Shown piece by piece: positions 1-8,217 of a stretch of DNA of 64,000 nucleotides (positions are counted from its first letter, which is position 1; each line of letters begins with the position of its first letter). Position numbers and translations under genes: made by a program. The DNA is from JAGNHN01 sp964590645 (GTDB taxonomy: Bacteria > Bacteroidota > Bacteroidia > Bacteroidales > JAGNHN01), in the NCBI GenBank assembly GCA_964590645.1, contig CAZPYJ010000012.1, positions 1-64,000 of the forward strand, given 5' to 3'. The notes under the pieces are model-generated. The model worked only from the letters and a program-made list of their open reading frames with translations, was not told where the DNA came from and searched no databases.

Positions 1-52
1 ATCAGGGGGGTCAACATCACCGGAATAGGGGGTCAGCTTGGCTGGAATAAAC
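1..52. mobile_element. Terminal end of an IS element, probably IS21 family
   Basis: Two direct repeats of 22 bp lie back to back (7-28 and 29-50). Both begin GGGGTCA and carry GGAATA at the same offset (22-27 and 44-49). IS21-family elements carry several short transposase-binding repeats of this kind inside each terminus, and GGTCA...GGAATA repeats are, from memory, common at IS21 ends in Bacteroidota. Only the last part of the element is in the window, so no transposase can be seen. The repeats stop where a helicase reading frame begins (about 53), which suggests that the element inserted into that gene. The family assignment is inference from the repeat pattern alone. Confidence 0.5.
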
Positions 53-307
53 ATTCAAGGCCAGGAAAGGGAAGTTATTATTTACTCTATGACCTGGAAG
101 GACCTGGATGCTTCTGAGGATCAGCTGAAATTCTTTTTCTCCCCTAATAGGCTTAATGTTGCATTGACACGGGCAAAGGTTAAAAGAATAGTACTGGCAA
201 ATGAGAATTTATTTGCTGAACCTAAAGATAGTCTTCTGGTGAGTGAATCTATGCAGTTACTTATTGATTTCTTAAACAATTCGGATAAAATAGTTTCATA
301 CCCATAG
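53..307 (+). pseudogene. C-terminal remnant of a superfamily 1 DNA/RNA helicase
   Basis: The frame encodes about 85 residues ending at TAG/TAA near 305-307. It opens with IQGQEREVIIYS, the motif V region of Upf1/DNA2-type SF1 helicases, and continues to RLNVALTRAK, the motif VI region that holds the arginine finger. Motifs I to IV are missing, and an in-frame TAG lies at 26-28 in the repeats just upstream, so the piece is the tail of a longer helicase cut by the insertion-sequence end. A TTG at 38 would give an 89-residue reading, but its first residues come from the mobile element. The piece converges with the defence operon and may once have belonged to it. It is very unlikely to be functional. 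Confidence 0.7.
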
Positions 308-408
308 AATACCCGATAAATATCATGGCTTGAGCTTTTGATTGTTTTTGATGTTAGTATTTCAAATTTATCTCAATCGTCAGATAAATTCGTAACTATT
401 TCATATTA

Positions 409-3400
409 TTATTGATTAAATCTCTTGTCGTAGTAATTAATTAGTTCTTCACTTTCTAACTTCACTGAGGATGAATGTCTCCGTATGTAAAACTCTGAAT
501 CTGAATTACCGCGATCATTTTTCTTAATGAATACAGGTGAATCAGAAGGTTCCACATCTATAATTAGAATATCTTTATTGTCGATCAATGCAAATTCAAC
601 ATTCAATAGGCTAAAGAAAGAATCCTTCAAGTAGTCATTAATGAACCCATCAAGTTTTTGACCTAAAACATCTCTACTCTTCTTTCCGATCTCTTTATAA
701 TCAGCTTCTAATCCAAGAAACTCACCATCATCATTGATACCAATGAAGAGCGTTCCTCCTTTTGTATTTGCAAATGCTGCTAACGTCTTCATTGCACTAT
801 GTGTAATCTTCCTCTTAATTGGATTACCAATTAAGAGGTTAGCCTCTTTTTTTGCATTCTCAGTATTTTCTCTCAATAGCTGTTCAAATTGTTTTTTTCT
901 TGATCCGTATAATACTGGTGCGATTAACGATGACTTGAACTCTACTTTTTCAGATTCTTCGCTGAATACTTTATTTCTAATCTCAGCTATCTTCTCCTTT
1001 AGCTCACGCTCTTTACGTTCGCTATCGTTTTCAGATATATCGAAAATGCCTTGTTTGAGGTAATAATATAGAATCCTCACATTTCTTAAAGTATACTCAG
1101 GATTTTCATCTTCGCTTATTAATAAATTATTTGAGAGCACTATTTTCGCAACTTTTCTGACAGTTGGAAAGCCTGAGTGAATAGGATCAATAATGTACTT
1201 AGCTAGATCGTTAACCGATTGGTTGGACTTATTATTTATGTTTTTAATTATTTCAAGAAAGTAAATGAGCCGGTAAATTGATGGAAATTTTTCAATCGAT
1301 TCTGTGTTTTTCCTAATATTATCATAAAGTTTAGCAGCCTCTTCAACGATATAATTGATTTTGTTTGTATCTCTTGTCTCAATAATTGTCTCAATTAATA
1401 CTAGAATCTTAAAGTAGTTCAAATAGATGTTAATAAAATATGAGCGACTTGATGAGATTCCTGAATAAAAAACCTTCGCAAGTTGCAGATATTTTATTTT
1501 CCCATCGAAATCGTACTGAAGATTTGAAAAATATTCAAGCAAGTGTCCTTGTAAGGATAACTCTCTTTTTCCTTCGTTAGTTGTGTTTTCGCTATTGTCT
1601 TCAAATAATTGAGGACGGCTAAGTTCAGGAGCTAGAATTCGATATTCTACTTCGCGCAGATCCTGCTTATGCTCCGTGTCATTTAGCTGCTTAAGACCGA
1701 ATTCAAGTTTCCCATCCTGCTTAATGGATAGAACTGTTACGTGGATGTTTTCACCAGGACTAAATATTGATTTTAGAGGGATATCAATGAATAAATCTGA
1801 TATATTACTCCGATGTAGTAGACCAATCCCAAACCGTGTAGAGAAAAATACACCGTAATCCTCAATGCCGTGTACTTTGCCATTTAAAATATCACCTACC
1901 TTAACTTTATCAAGCATTAGGTTTTCTAACCGATAGTTTTCACTATTGATGTTGAATTCTGAAATCAACAGAGTTTGAAAGTTGTAGTAAGTTTTTTCTA
2001 TTGAGCAATTAATTAATATTTTGCAGTCAGTAAGATTAAAATTAGATAAATATGATGAACTTATTCTTGATTTAGGTAGAATACATAAAATGTCTTTGTA
2101 CTCACCTACGAATCCATAATTAAGACATTTAGTGAGGATTACAGAGATTTTTTTCTTTTCTTTAGCTAAATTCAAAACCTTTATCCAGTCCTCTCTATCA
2201 ATCGCTATTTCTGATTCAGGAATGCTTGAAATGATTCCCTCGAAAATATACGATAAATCAGATATATCTTTTAATAATTCTAGATTCAGTATTTTATTGT
2301 GATCGTTTGTGTTCAACAAATGAAAGGCTCCGCGAAGCGATCTTCGTTTCTGACTATCCGTTTTAAGGACGAAATAGAAATACTTTAGGGCTTCAGCTAT
2401 ATAAAACCTTTGTTGGAGCCAAGTCGATGATAAGTACCCTTGAAGTAATGAAAGTGCTATATGTATAGATAACTTTTCATTGTCTTTAAAAGGAACAGTG
2501 GGATTTGGACCCATTGAGAATTCTGTTTCCAAATCGTTTATACGCTGCCTGAGTTTATGGCCCTCCAACTGATAAATAAGCGATTTAATTATGTATTGAT
2601 CAGTCACCCTAGTTTCTTGATTGAGCAATACATGTGCAATGTATGCTATTACATTGTGATATGAGATTGGGATATATTTGGCGTAGGTTAGATAGTAGGT
2701 GAGCACTTTTAAACCAACAACCACAGAATCGCTCCTTATATCAAACTCACCACTTACTATCAGGCTTATTGCTTCAATTTGACATTTAGCGTCATCTAAC
2801 TGACTCTCTGCCTTTTTTCTGATAAGTTGCTGAGTTGATTCCTTCTTGAAGCTTGTTAATAATCCACTATTGAGTATCCATTCTTCAATACTAATCTTGG
2901 CAGATATAAGCTTAGATGCAAATTCAAATTGTTGGGTTTCAATAAAGCTTATTAGTGCAGCTGGAACTAGTTTATTACAAAACGTTATAGTCCAAAAAGA
3001 ACTCTTTGCTTCATACTGTTTTAGGCATTCTGAAGTCGCTGGTACTGTTGGAAGACTTGCTATATAGTCATGAAAGCTTTTGTATCCATCTCCGACAATT
3101 ATTTCAAATTCTGAGAAGTATACATCAGTGTATGATGTTTGCTGCAGCTTCAAGTACGACTTTATCTCAATAACCTTACATTTTATAATATCAGGATTGA
3201 ATTTGTCTCCATATTGACTTGGAAGTGGAGGAACTTCGTGACTACATCCATCTTCTCCTTTCAGTCTAATGACATCCATTTTACTGCCATCGGCCTTTGT
3301 TTTAATATCAAAACCAAGAAACTTAAACTCGTATACTTCTCCGACAGTATAAATGGGATGTGTGTAATGAGCATTGCTTAGTATAGGCCGACCATAGTTT

Positions 3401-3789
3401 ATTTTTAATACTTGACATTTAAGAGTATCTTCATTGAAGACTGAGGGCTTTTGCCATTTCAAAGGACGTACATTGATCTGATTATCATTGCAGTCATTTA
3501 CTACTATATATTCCTTTCCCTTGAATACTCTAAATCCAACAACTTTAAAATAGTATGCCTCTGCCAGATTATAGTGTGGATGATGAAATGGCTCAAAGTA
3601 TAGAATCTGTTTTCGTTCGTTAAATCGAAGTTCGCCTATAATCCTATCACCTGTTTTGAAGTTATAACACTCGTAGTTGCTAATTGGTAAGTTATACGAC
3701 TTGTTATCATCATCTCTTACCGTTATTATGCCGTCAGCAATACTAACAACACTAACTTCAATCTCTTCAATTGAATTTATCCTAGGCAT
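409..3789 (-). CDS. Large S1-domain and AlbA_2 (Schlafen-like) protein, putative defence effector
   Basis: This 1126-residue protein is the last gene of the minus-strand defence operon, 102 bp after the DndE-ATPase gene. Its N-terminal third contains two or three similar beta-rich stretches of about 100 residues, each with a GDR or GEVYEFK-like strand; they may be OB folds. An S1 RNA-binding domain lies near residues 630-700 (GDILNGKVHGIEDYGVFF). The C-terminal 180 residues form an AlbA_2 domain, also called divergent AAA-4 or Schlafen-like, with EFKSS near 950 and NTKGGTLFIGIND near 1008. The middle is alpha-helical and unrecognised. AlbA_2 domains occur in Schlafen RNases and in many prokaryotic defence loci, so a nucleic-acid-binding or RNA-cleaving effector role is plausible but inferred. 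The gene is distinctly AT-rich. Confidence 0.8.
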   Translation of the reverse strand: MPRINSIEEIEVSVVSIADGIITVRDDDNKSYNLPISNYECYNFKTGDRIIGELRFNERKQILYFEPFHHPHYNLAEAYYFKVVGFRVFKGKEYIVVNDCNDNQINVRPLKWQKPSVFNEDTLKCQVLKINYGRPILSNAHYTHPIYTVGEVYEFKFLGFDIKTKADGSKMDVIRLKGEDGCSHEVPPLPSQYGDKFNPDIIKCKVIEIKSYLKLQQTSYTDVYFSEFEIIVGDGYKSFHDYIASLPTVPATSECLKQYEAKSSFWTITFCNKLVPAALISFIETQQFEFASKLISAKISIEEWILNSGLLTSFKKESTQQLIRKKAESQLDDAKCQIEAISLIVSGEFDIRSDSVVVGLKVLTYYLTYAKYIPISYHNVIAYIAHVLLNQETRVTDQYIIKSLIYQLEGHKLRQRINDLETEFSMGPNPTVPFKDNEKLSIHIALSLLQGYLSSTWLQQRFYIAEALKYFYFVLKTDSQKRRSLRGAFHLLNTNDHNKILNLELLKDISDLSYIFEGIISSIPESEIAIDREDWIKVLNLAKEKKKISVILTKCLNYGFVGEYKDILCILPKSRISSSYLSNFNLTDCKILINCSIEKTYYNFQTLLISEFNINSENYRLENLMLDKVKVGDILNGKVHGIEDYGVFFSTRFGIGLLHRSNISDLFIDIPLKSIFSPGENIHVTVLSIKQDGKLEFGLKQLNDTEHKQDLREVEYRILAPELSRPQLFEDNSENTTNEGKRELSLQGHLLEYFSNLQYDFDGKIKYLQLAKVFYSGISSSRSYFINIYLNYFKILVLIETIIETRDTNKINYIVEEAAKLYDNIRKNTESIEKFPSIYRLIYFLEIIKNINNKSNQSVNDLAKYIIDPIHSGFPTVRKVAKIVLSNNLLISEDENPEYTLRNVRILYYYLKQGIFDISENDSERKERELKEKIAEIRNKVFSEESEKVEFKSSLIAPVLYGSRKKQFEQLLRENTENAKKEANLLIGNPIKRKITHSAMKTLAAFANTKGGTLFIGINDDGEFLGLEADYKEIGKKSRDVLGQKLDGFINDYLKDSFFSLLNVEFALIDNKDILIIDVEPSDSPVFIKKNDRGNSDSEFYIRRHSSSVKLESEELINYYDKRFNQ

Positions 3790-3891
3790 ATGGCTTTAAG
3801 TAACTTTTTTATTTCAGATCATGCTTTGATTTTGGGTCTATTTCTGCATAATGTCTGAGAGCGTCTAGGCAAGTCAGCCTCATTGTATTAT

Positions 3892-5418
3892 TTAGTAGTT
3901 CTTATAAAACGCCTCCGCACTAAACTTCACGAACTCCTCTGTTTTAACCGAACTTCGACTTATTACCTGGAAGGGCTCCAAGCGAGCAACTTCTGTTTGC
4001 AAATCTTTGGATGTCCTGCTACTGCACCCTAGAATATCCTGAATGGAGGATGCAGATACACCTTCACATTGAAATACATACGCGAATTCAAGCAATTCCT
4101 GGAAATTAAAGAACTTTTGCTGGTAGTCGTTGGGTGATTGTGAAGCAAAAAAGACTACAATGCCTTTGGACCGTCCTTCCCTGATGATTCTTTGTAAGAA
4201 TATGTTCTTTTGACTCAGATAATTATGGGCTTCATCAATCACTAATATGGTCCTAAGTGTGCGCCTCCCATCCTTAATCGTACTATCTGGAAGAGTAGCC
4301 ATCTCTTTGTATAAACGCTCTATGACCAAGTATGCGATAAGTTCTTTAAGAACCGGCATAGCGTGAACATCAATGATCATAGACCGATTTGATAGCTTTT
4401 CAATTGGCTTCACTGTATGGCTATGTGACCAGAAAAGATTGAAGTTTGCCAGGTTCCTCAATACTTCAATTAAGGTGTCATCCTTCTTTTTATCCTCCTC
4501 ATATGCCATCAGTGCCAACTCCAATACATCTTGAAAGTCAGGGTAGGGGTGACTCGATGAAGCTCGTTTAGCATAAGCTGCTGTAATCGCTTCTGTCAGA
4601 GTTCCCTTTTGAACGGGTCCGAATTTGCTACTGATGGAAGCGAAGCTTTCCGCCTTCTCTCGAGCAGATAACTGGATTGATTGCTCTGTGTATTCTGGTA
4701 ATATAAAAGGGTTTATCGGCAGTGATTCATTCTTTTGAAGTAATCTGTATGTCCTTGACCTGCTTGCATCTATGAAAGTCTCGTTATCGACTACGTCTCC
4801 TTTATAGTCAAAAAGGATGAAGTTGGTCTGATAACTTGACTGAATTCGTATGTCAGTTAAGATCTTAAGCAAAAACTGAGTCTTGCCGACACCAGGCTTG
4901 CCCATTATCGCTAGGTGAGAATTAGCATGTTTTTGAGTATTGTTCAGCTCCATGGTTAATGGATCATTACTCAATATGTTTCTACCAATAAAGATGTCAA
5001 GATCCTTAGCTTGTTTGTTCTTTGCGCCTTTAAGCTCAACGATATCAAGCAAAGAGGAATACCATGCTGATGTATCATGACCATGTGATTCGAATAAATC
5101 CCATAGGATCCTTGCTCCATTGTCAATGTGATGTTTTATCACGGATTTATTGGAATAGAATTCATCTTCGGAGAAGGGCTGCCCATCATAGGTGAATGCA
5201 ACGAGTGTTTGTATAAAGGCTTCATCTTCTTTGAAAAATGTTGGCCTTTTCAACTCGCCTCCACTAAAATTGGCACTGACAGGTACATCCTTACCAGAGG
5301 TAACTAATGAAATGGTGAAAGCCATGCGTGTAATCGTGGCCTTGTCGAGTCTGCTTTCCATTCGCAGACCATTGATGAATTCGTCTGCTTGCTGTGATGT
5401 ATATAATCTATCTGCCAT
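3892..5418 (-). CDS. DndE-domain / HerA-FtsK-like ATPase fusion
   Basis: The first 130 residues resemble DndE, the small DNA-binding protein of phosphorothioation systems, including a helical stretch TITRMAFTISL. From about residue 165 an additive-strand P-loop ATPase of the HerA/DUF87/FtsK group follows: Walker A GKPGVGKT at 173-180, Walker B ILVIDEAH at 391-398, and a conserved IIREGRSKG at 411-419. In Dnd restriction modules DndE and the HerA-like DndH are separate proteins, so a single fused chain is notable. The gene starts 12 bp after the DndD-like gene, as part of the same transcript. The likely role is DNA translocation or sensing during restriction; this is inferred from family, not shown. 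Confidence 0.8.
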   Translation of the reverse strand: MADRLYTSQQADEFINGLRMESRLDKATITRMAFTISLVTSGKDVPVSANFSGGELKRPTFFKEDEAFIQTLVAFTYDGQPFSEDEFYSNKSVIKHHIDNGARILWDLFESHGHDTSAWYSSLLDIVELKGAKNKQAKDLDIFIGRNILSNDPLTMELNNTQKHANSHLAIMGKPGVGKTQFLLKILTDIRIQSSYQTNFILFDYKGDVVDNETFIDASRSRTYRLLQKNESLPINPFILPEYTEQSIQLSAREKAESFASISSKFGPVQKGTLTEAITAAYAKRASSSHPYPDFQDVLELALMAYEEDKKKDDTLIEVLRNLANFNLFWSHSHTVKPIEKLSNRSMIIDVHAMPVLKELIAYLVIERLYKEMATLPDSTIKDGRRTLRTILVIDEAHNYLSQKNIFLQRIIREGRSKGIVVFFASQSPNDYQQKFFNFQELLEFAYVFQCEGVSASSIQDILGCSSRTSKDLQTEVARLEPFQVISRSSVKTEEFVKFSAEAFYKNY

Positions 5419-5430
5419 AGCACCTTTTGA

Positions 5431-7413
5431 TTAACTCCAGAAGTAGCCCTCTTTGAATGTGGTTAATTCGTTCATTTGGCTGAACTCAAGCTTCCCGGCT
5501 CCGCTTAAATGAGTTTCGAGGGCTTTAAAATAATTATTATCGATCTCTGTATCTGTTGAAAGTATAACTACTTGGGCTGCAGCATTCGGGAAGTAATTAG
5601 TTACAATATTATCTCTGTGAACACTGTCGAGTCTTGACAATGGCGTGTCGATAACTATTGGAAGATTAAGCTGGGACGTCTGGGCTAGTCCCCAAAGCAG
5701 TGAAACCGCAAAGATTTCTTTTTCGCCTGCTGATAAACCAGATTTTTTCATCTCGATTCCGTTTCGGTCACGAATACTTATTTCATAAGTCTTTTCATCG
5801 ATCTCAAGGTCTTTGATTAAACCTCCTTTACTTGAAAGAAGCTTGTACATCTCAAATGTTTTTTCTTGCAGGAGATGGATTTTGTTTTTTCTGAGCCTGA
5901 TTGTGAATGCATTAAGTAAATTAGCTATAGCATCACATTCCTTAATAAAGTCCACCTTTTCTTTGCTCATATTGTGCTTATCGTACAGTTTGCCTAATTC
6001 GAGCTCGATGTCATTTATACGTGATTCAATGGATAGAACTTCTTCAATGAGGTTTTGAAGTTTGACAGAAAGACGGCCTATTTGGTTCTGACAGCTTTCC
6101 ATTTCTTGCTGAAGTTGTTCAAAGAGCTGTTTTTCAGTATCAGAAGTTGAACCAAGAGAGGCACCTTCCAGTAGGCTCAATTCCTGCTCCATCTCTTTAG
6201 ACTCAGATAGAAAGTCTTTCAATGAAAGAATATCACTTTGCTCAATTTCTTCAATCTTGTTCAATACTCTGGCGATTTCTCTTTCAGAAAGATCTAATAG
6301 GCTGGAATCATCATTTCCATGATCATCTTGCAGTATCGCAATTACCCGTTTTTGTAGTTCTTCTCTCTGCTTATCATTGAGTTGCAAGGGATATATTGGT
6401 TCAGGTTTATCAACTGAGTCAACGATCTCTTTTGCCAGCAGTATAGCCTGATTACCTATTGCTTTAGATGCTGATGCGTTTCGTTCTTTCTCGATTTGCT
6501 CCTTTAAGGGCTCGAATAATTTTCCTGCTATAGCCCAGGGAAGATGCTTGTCAATAATGAGTTTGATCTGACTGTCAAGTTGCCCTTTCTTGGAAGCCAG
6601 TTGAATTTTCTTTCGCTCCCTATGTTTTGCATTATCGGCACTTTCAGGTTCAGTGTTAAAGGTTGCTAAGAATCGGCTCTTTGCTTCATCATATTCAGAC
6701 TTGAAATGATCGAGTTCAGATTGTACCTCTTCTTTTTCCTGGATCTTTTTAGATAACTTGGATTTTTCCCGCTTTAGCTCGCTTTCTTTGAAATCAATGT
6801 CTTCATCCGAGATTTCTACGAAATTCTTGCGCTCATTTTGTTTCAATGTAAGCACGTCATTTGAAAGACGTGATATGTATTGGATACCCAGCGCTGCTTC
6901 CAGTGAAGACTTTAATCGCACTTCTGAGTGATCATCTGCAGCGATTTCTTGAATTTTCTCACCGTCAAAGAAGAAAAACTGTGCGATGCTCTTTGGAATC
7001 ATGGCATTGAGAAAGTCTTGCCACATATCCTTGTTTTGAACAGAGACTCGCTTGCCGTCCTTGATAACTACAAGTTTTTCTTCCAGATCCTTAGGTTTGG
7101 GTGAATCTACAGTGCCAGCTGACCAGCTACGCTTAACTACTATTTCTTCTAGTTCATCTGTTTCAATGACCAATTCAAAGGAAACATATGCATTTCCTTT
7201 GGCCATTTCCTTCCGATTGATATACCTGTAGATGTACTCCTGTTTCGTTCCGTACAAGCAAATCTGAATAGCCTCCATAACCGAGGTTTTCCCCGCTCCA
7301 TTCATTCCTCCAATGAGGAAAATACTTTTGCCTTCAGAACCATCAGGAAAAGATATGCTAGTTGGGAATTGGAAGCTTTTGTAGTTTTCTATAGTGAGTT
7401 TTCTGAATTTCAT
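5431..7413 (-). CDS. DndD-like SMC/Rad50-type ATPase
   Basis: This 660-residue protein has an ABC-type ATPase split by a long coiled coil, as in SMC, Rad50 and DndD. The N-terminus FRKLTIENYKSF is typical of DndD/RecF-like proteins. Walker A is GGMNGAGKTS at 35-44. Residues about 195-500 are charged coiled coil, without an obvious CxxC zinc hook. The signature LSAGEKE begins at 560 and Walker B LPIVIDTPLSRLD at about 585. In Dnd systems DndD supplies ATPase activity during DNA sulfur modification, but the sulfur enzymes are absent here, so it may act in restriction or DNA sensing. Its start overlaps the end of the preceding 61-residue gene by 4 bp (ATGA), which suggests translational coupling. 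Confidence 0.85.
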   Translation of the reverse strand: MKFRKLTIENYKSFQFPTSISFPDGSEGKSIFLIGGMNGAGKTSVMEAIQICLYGTKQEYIYRYINRKEMAKGNAYVSFELVIETDELEEIVVKRSWSAGTVDSPKPKDLEEKLVVIKDGKRVSVQNKDMWQDFLNAMIPKSIAQFFFFDGEKIQEIAADDHSEVRLKSSLEAALGIQYISRLSNDVLTLKQNERKNFVEISDEDIDFKESELKREKSKLSKKIQEKEEVQSELDHFKSEYDEAKSRFLATFNTEPESADNAKHRERKKIQLASKKGQLDSQIKLIIDKHLPWAIAGKLFEPLKEQIEKERNASASKAIGNQAILLAKEIVDSVDKPEPIYPLQLNDKQREELQKRVIAILQDDHGNDDSSLLDLSEREIARVLNKIEEIEQSDILSLKDFLSESKEMEQELSLLEGASLGSTSDTEKQLFEQLQQEMESCQNQIGRLSVKLQNLIEEVLSIESRINDIELELGKLYDKHNMSKEKVDFIKECDAIANLLNAFTIRLRKNKIHLLQEKTFEMYKLLSSKGGLIKDLEIDEKTYEISIRDRNGIEMKKSGLSAGEKEIFAVSLLWGLAQTSQLNLPIVIDTPLSRLDSVHRDNIVTNYFPNAAAQVVILSTDTEIDNNYFKALETHLSGAGKLEFSQMNELTTFKEGYFWS

Positions 7414-7595
7414 ACGCTATCGGATTTTAAGTCTGATTTAATGATTTCAGAAAGGGCATCATATATTCCGGAGCGTCTTTCTTTGAACTCAAATTCTTTT
7501 GTCGTATCCAAGAGCTTAATCATCTTATCATACGAGACGTTGTATTGATTGCACAACTCCTTGAGCAACTGCTTATCTTCATCTTTGAGCTTCAT
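7410..7595 (-). CDS. Small helical DNA-modification-system-associated protein
   Basis: A 61-residue, highly charged protein predicted to be helical (LLKELCNQYNVSYDKMIKLL). It overlaps the RAMA-domain gene by 17 bp upstream and the DndD-like gene by 4 bp downstream, so it is clearly embedded in the operon. Short proteins of this size are found beside DndD-like ATPases, and I recall them annotated as DNA modification system-associated small protein. The helix-turn-helix-like spacing could let it bind DNA or cap the SMC-type ATPase, but no function can be assigned from sequence. Confidence 0.7.
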   Translation of the reverse strand: MKLKDEDKQLLKELCNQYNVSYDKMIKLLDTTKEFEFKERRSGIYDALSEIIKSDLKSDSV

Positions 7596-8217
7596 GGTCT
7601 TTTATCTTTTGACGGTAATAATCTAATCTTCTGTCTTTTGGCTGTCCTTCAATATTCCACCACTTCCAGCCATTTTGTGACTTATTGCTCGCTGCTACAG
7701 CAGCAGCACTAGGCGAATCAAAGATTTGCTTTGATCCATTGATTTGTAGTTCAATATGTCCTTGTTGTGTAATGATAGCGTGATAAATCTTGCCTTTATA
7801 TTTCTTGCTTAGATTCAAAGGGACAGGCAATATTTTAGAATCTATCAGATCCTTTAGTGTAATTCTGGATTCTGACTTTTGATCTTTTTTCGCTTGCTTA
7901 TTGAGCTTTTTAGGCTCTTTTTCCTTTTTGCGTCTAGACTTATATTGGTAAGGAGCGAACAGCTCCTGAAGCTCTGCCTTAGTAGCATCTGCTTCTTTGA
8001 ACAGGTCTAACTCTTTGAGCAATTTGAACTTTAACTCCCGCAATTCATCCGGTACGGATGTATTGCTTTTTTGCATGTTGGTTATGGTTTTCTCAATCGA
8101 CTGAAGTTGTGCCTGCTTTTCTTTTCGGCTTTCCATATCCCAATAGGGTGCTATCTCTTGCTTGAGATTATGCAGGATTTCCTTGAGTTGGACGATATGG
8201 TCTAGCCATTGTTTCAT
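7579..8217 (-). CDS. RAMA-domain protein of the modification operon
   Basis: A 212-residue protein. Residues 1-110 are lysine- and glutamate-rich helix or coiled coil. Residues about 118-200 match the RAMA (restriction enzyme adenine methylase associated) domain: LIDSKILP, KYKGKIYHAII, then FDSPSAAAVAAS and NGWKWWNIEG. RAMA domains are thought to recognise modified DNA or to help methylase-linked restriction. The ATG shares ATGA with the HsdS stop, so translation is probably coupled. A reader of the methylation state that passes information to the DndD/DndE ATPases is a reasonable hypothesis from context, but it is inference. Confidence 0.75.
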   Translation of the reverse strand: MKQWLDHIVQLKEILHNLKQEIAPYWDMESRKEKQAQLQSIEKTITNMQKSNTSVPDELRELKFKLLKELDLFKEADATKAELQELFAPYQYKSRRKKEKEPKKLNKQAKKDQKSESRITLKDLIDSKILPVPLNLSKKYKGKIYHAIITQQGHIELQINGSKQIFDSPSAAAVAASNKSQNGWKWWNIEGQPKDRRLDYYRQKIKDHEAQR

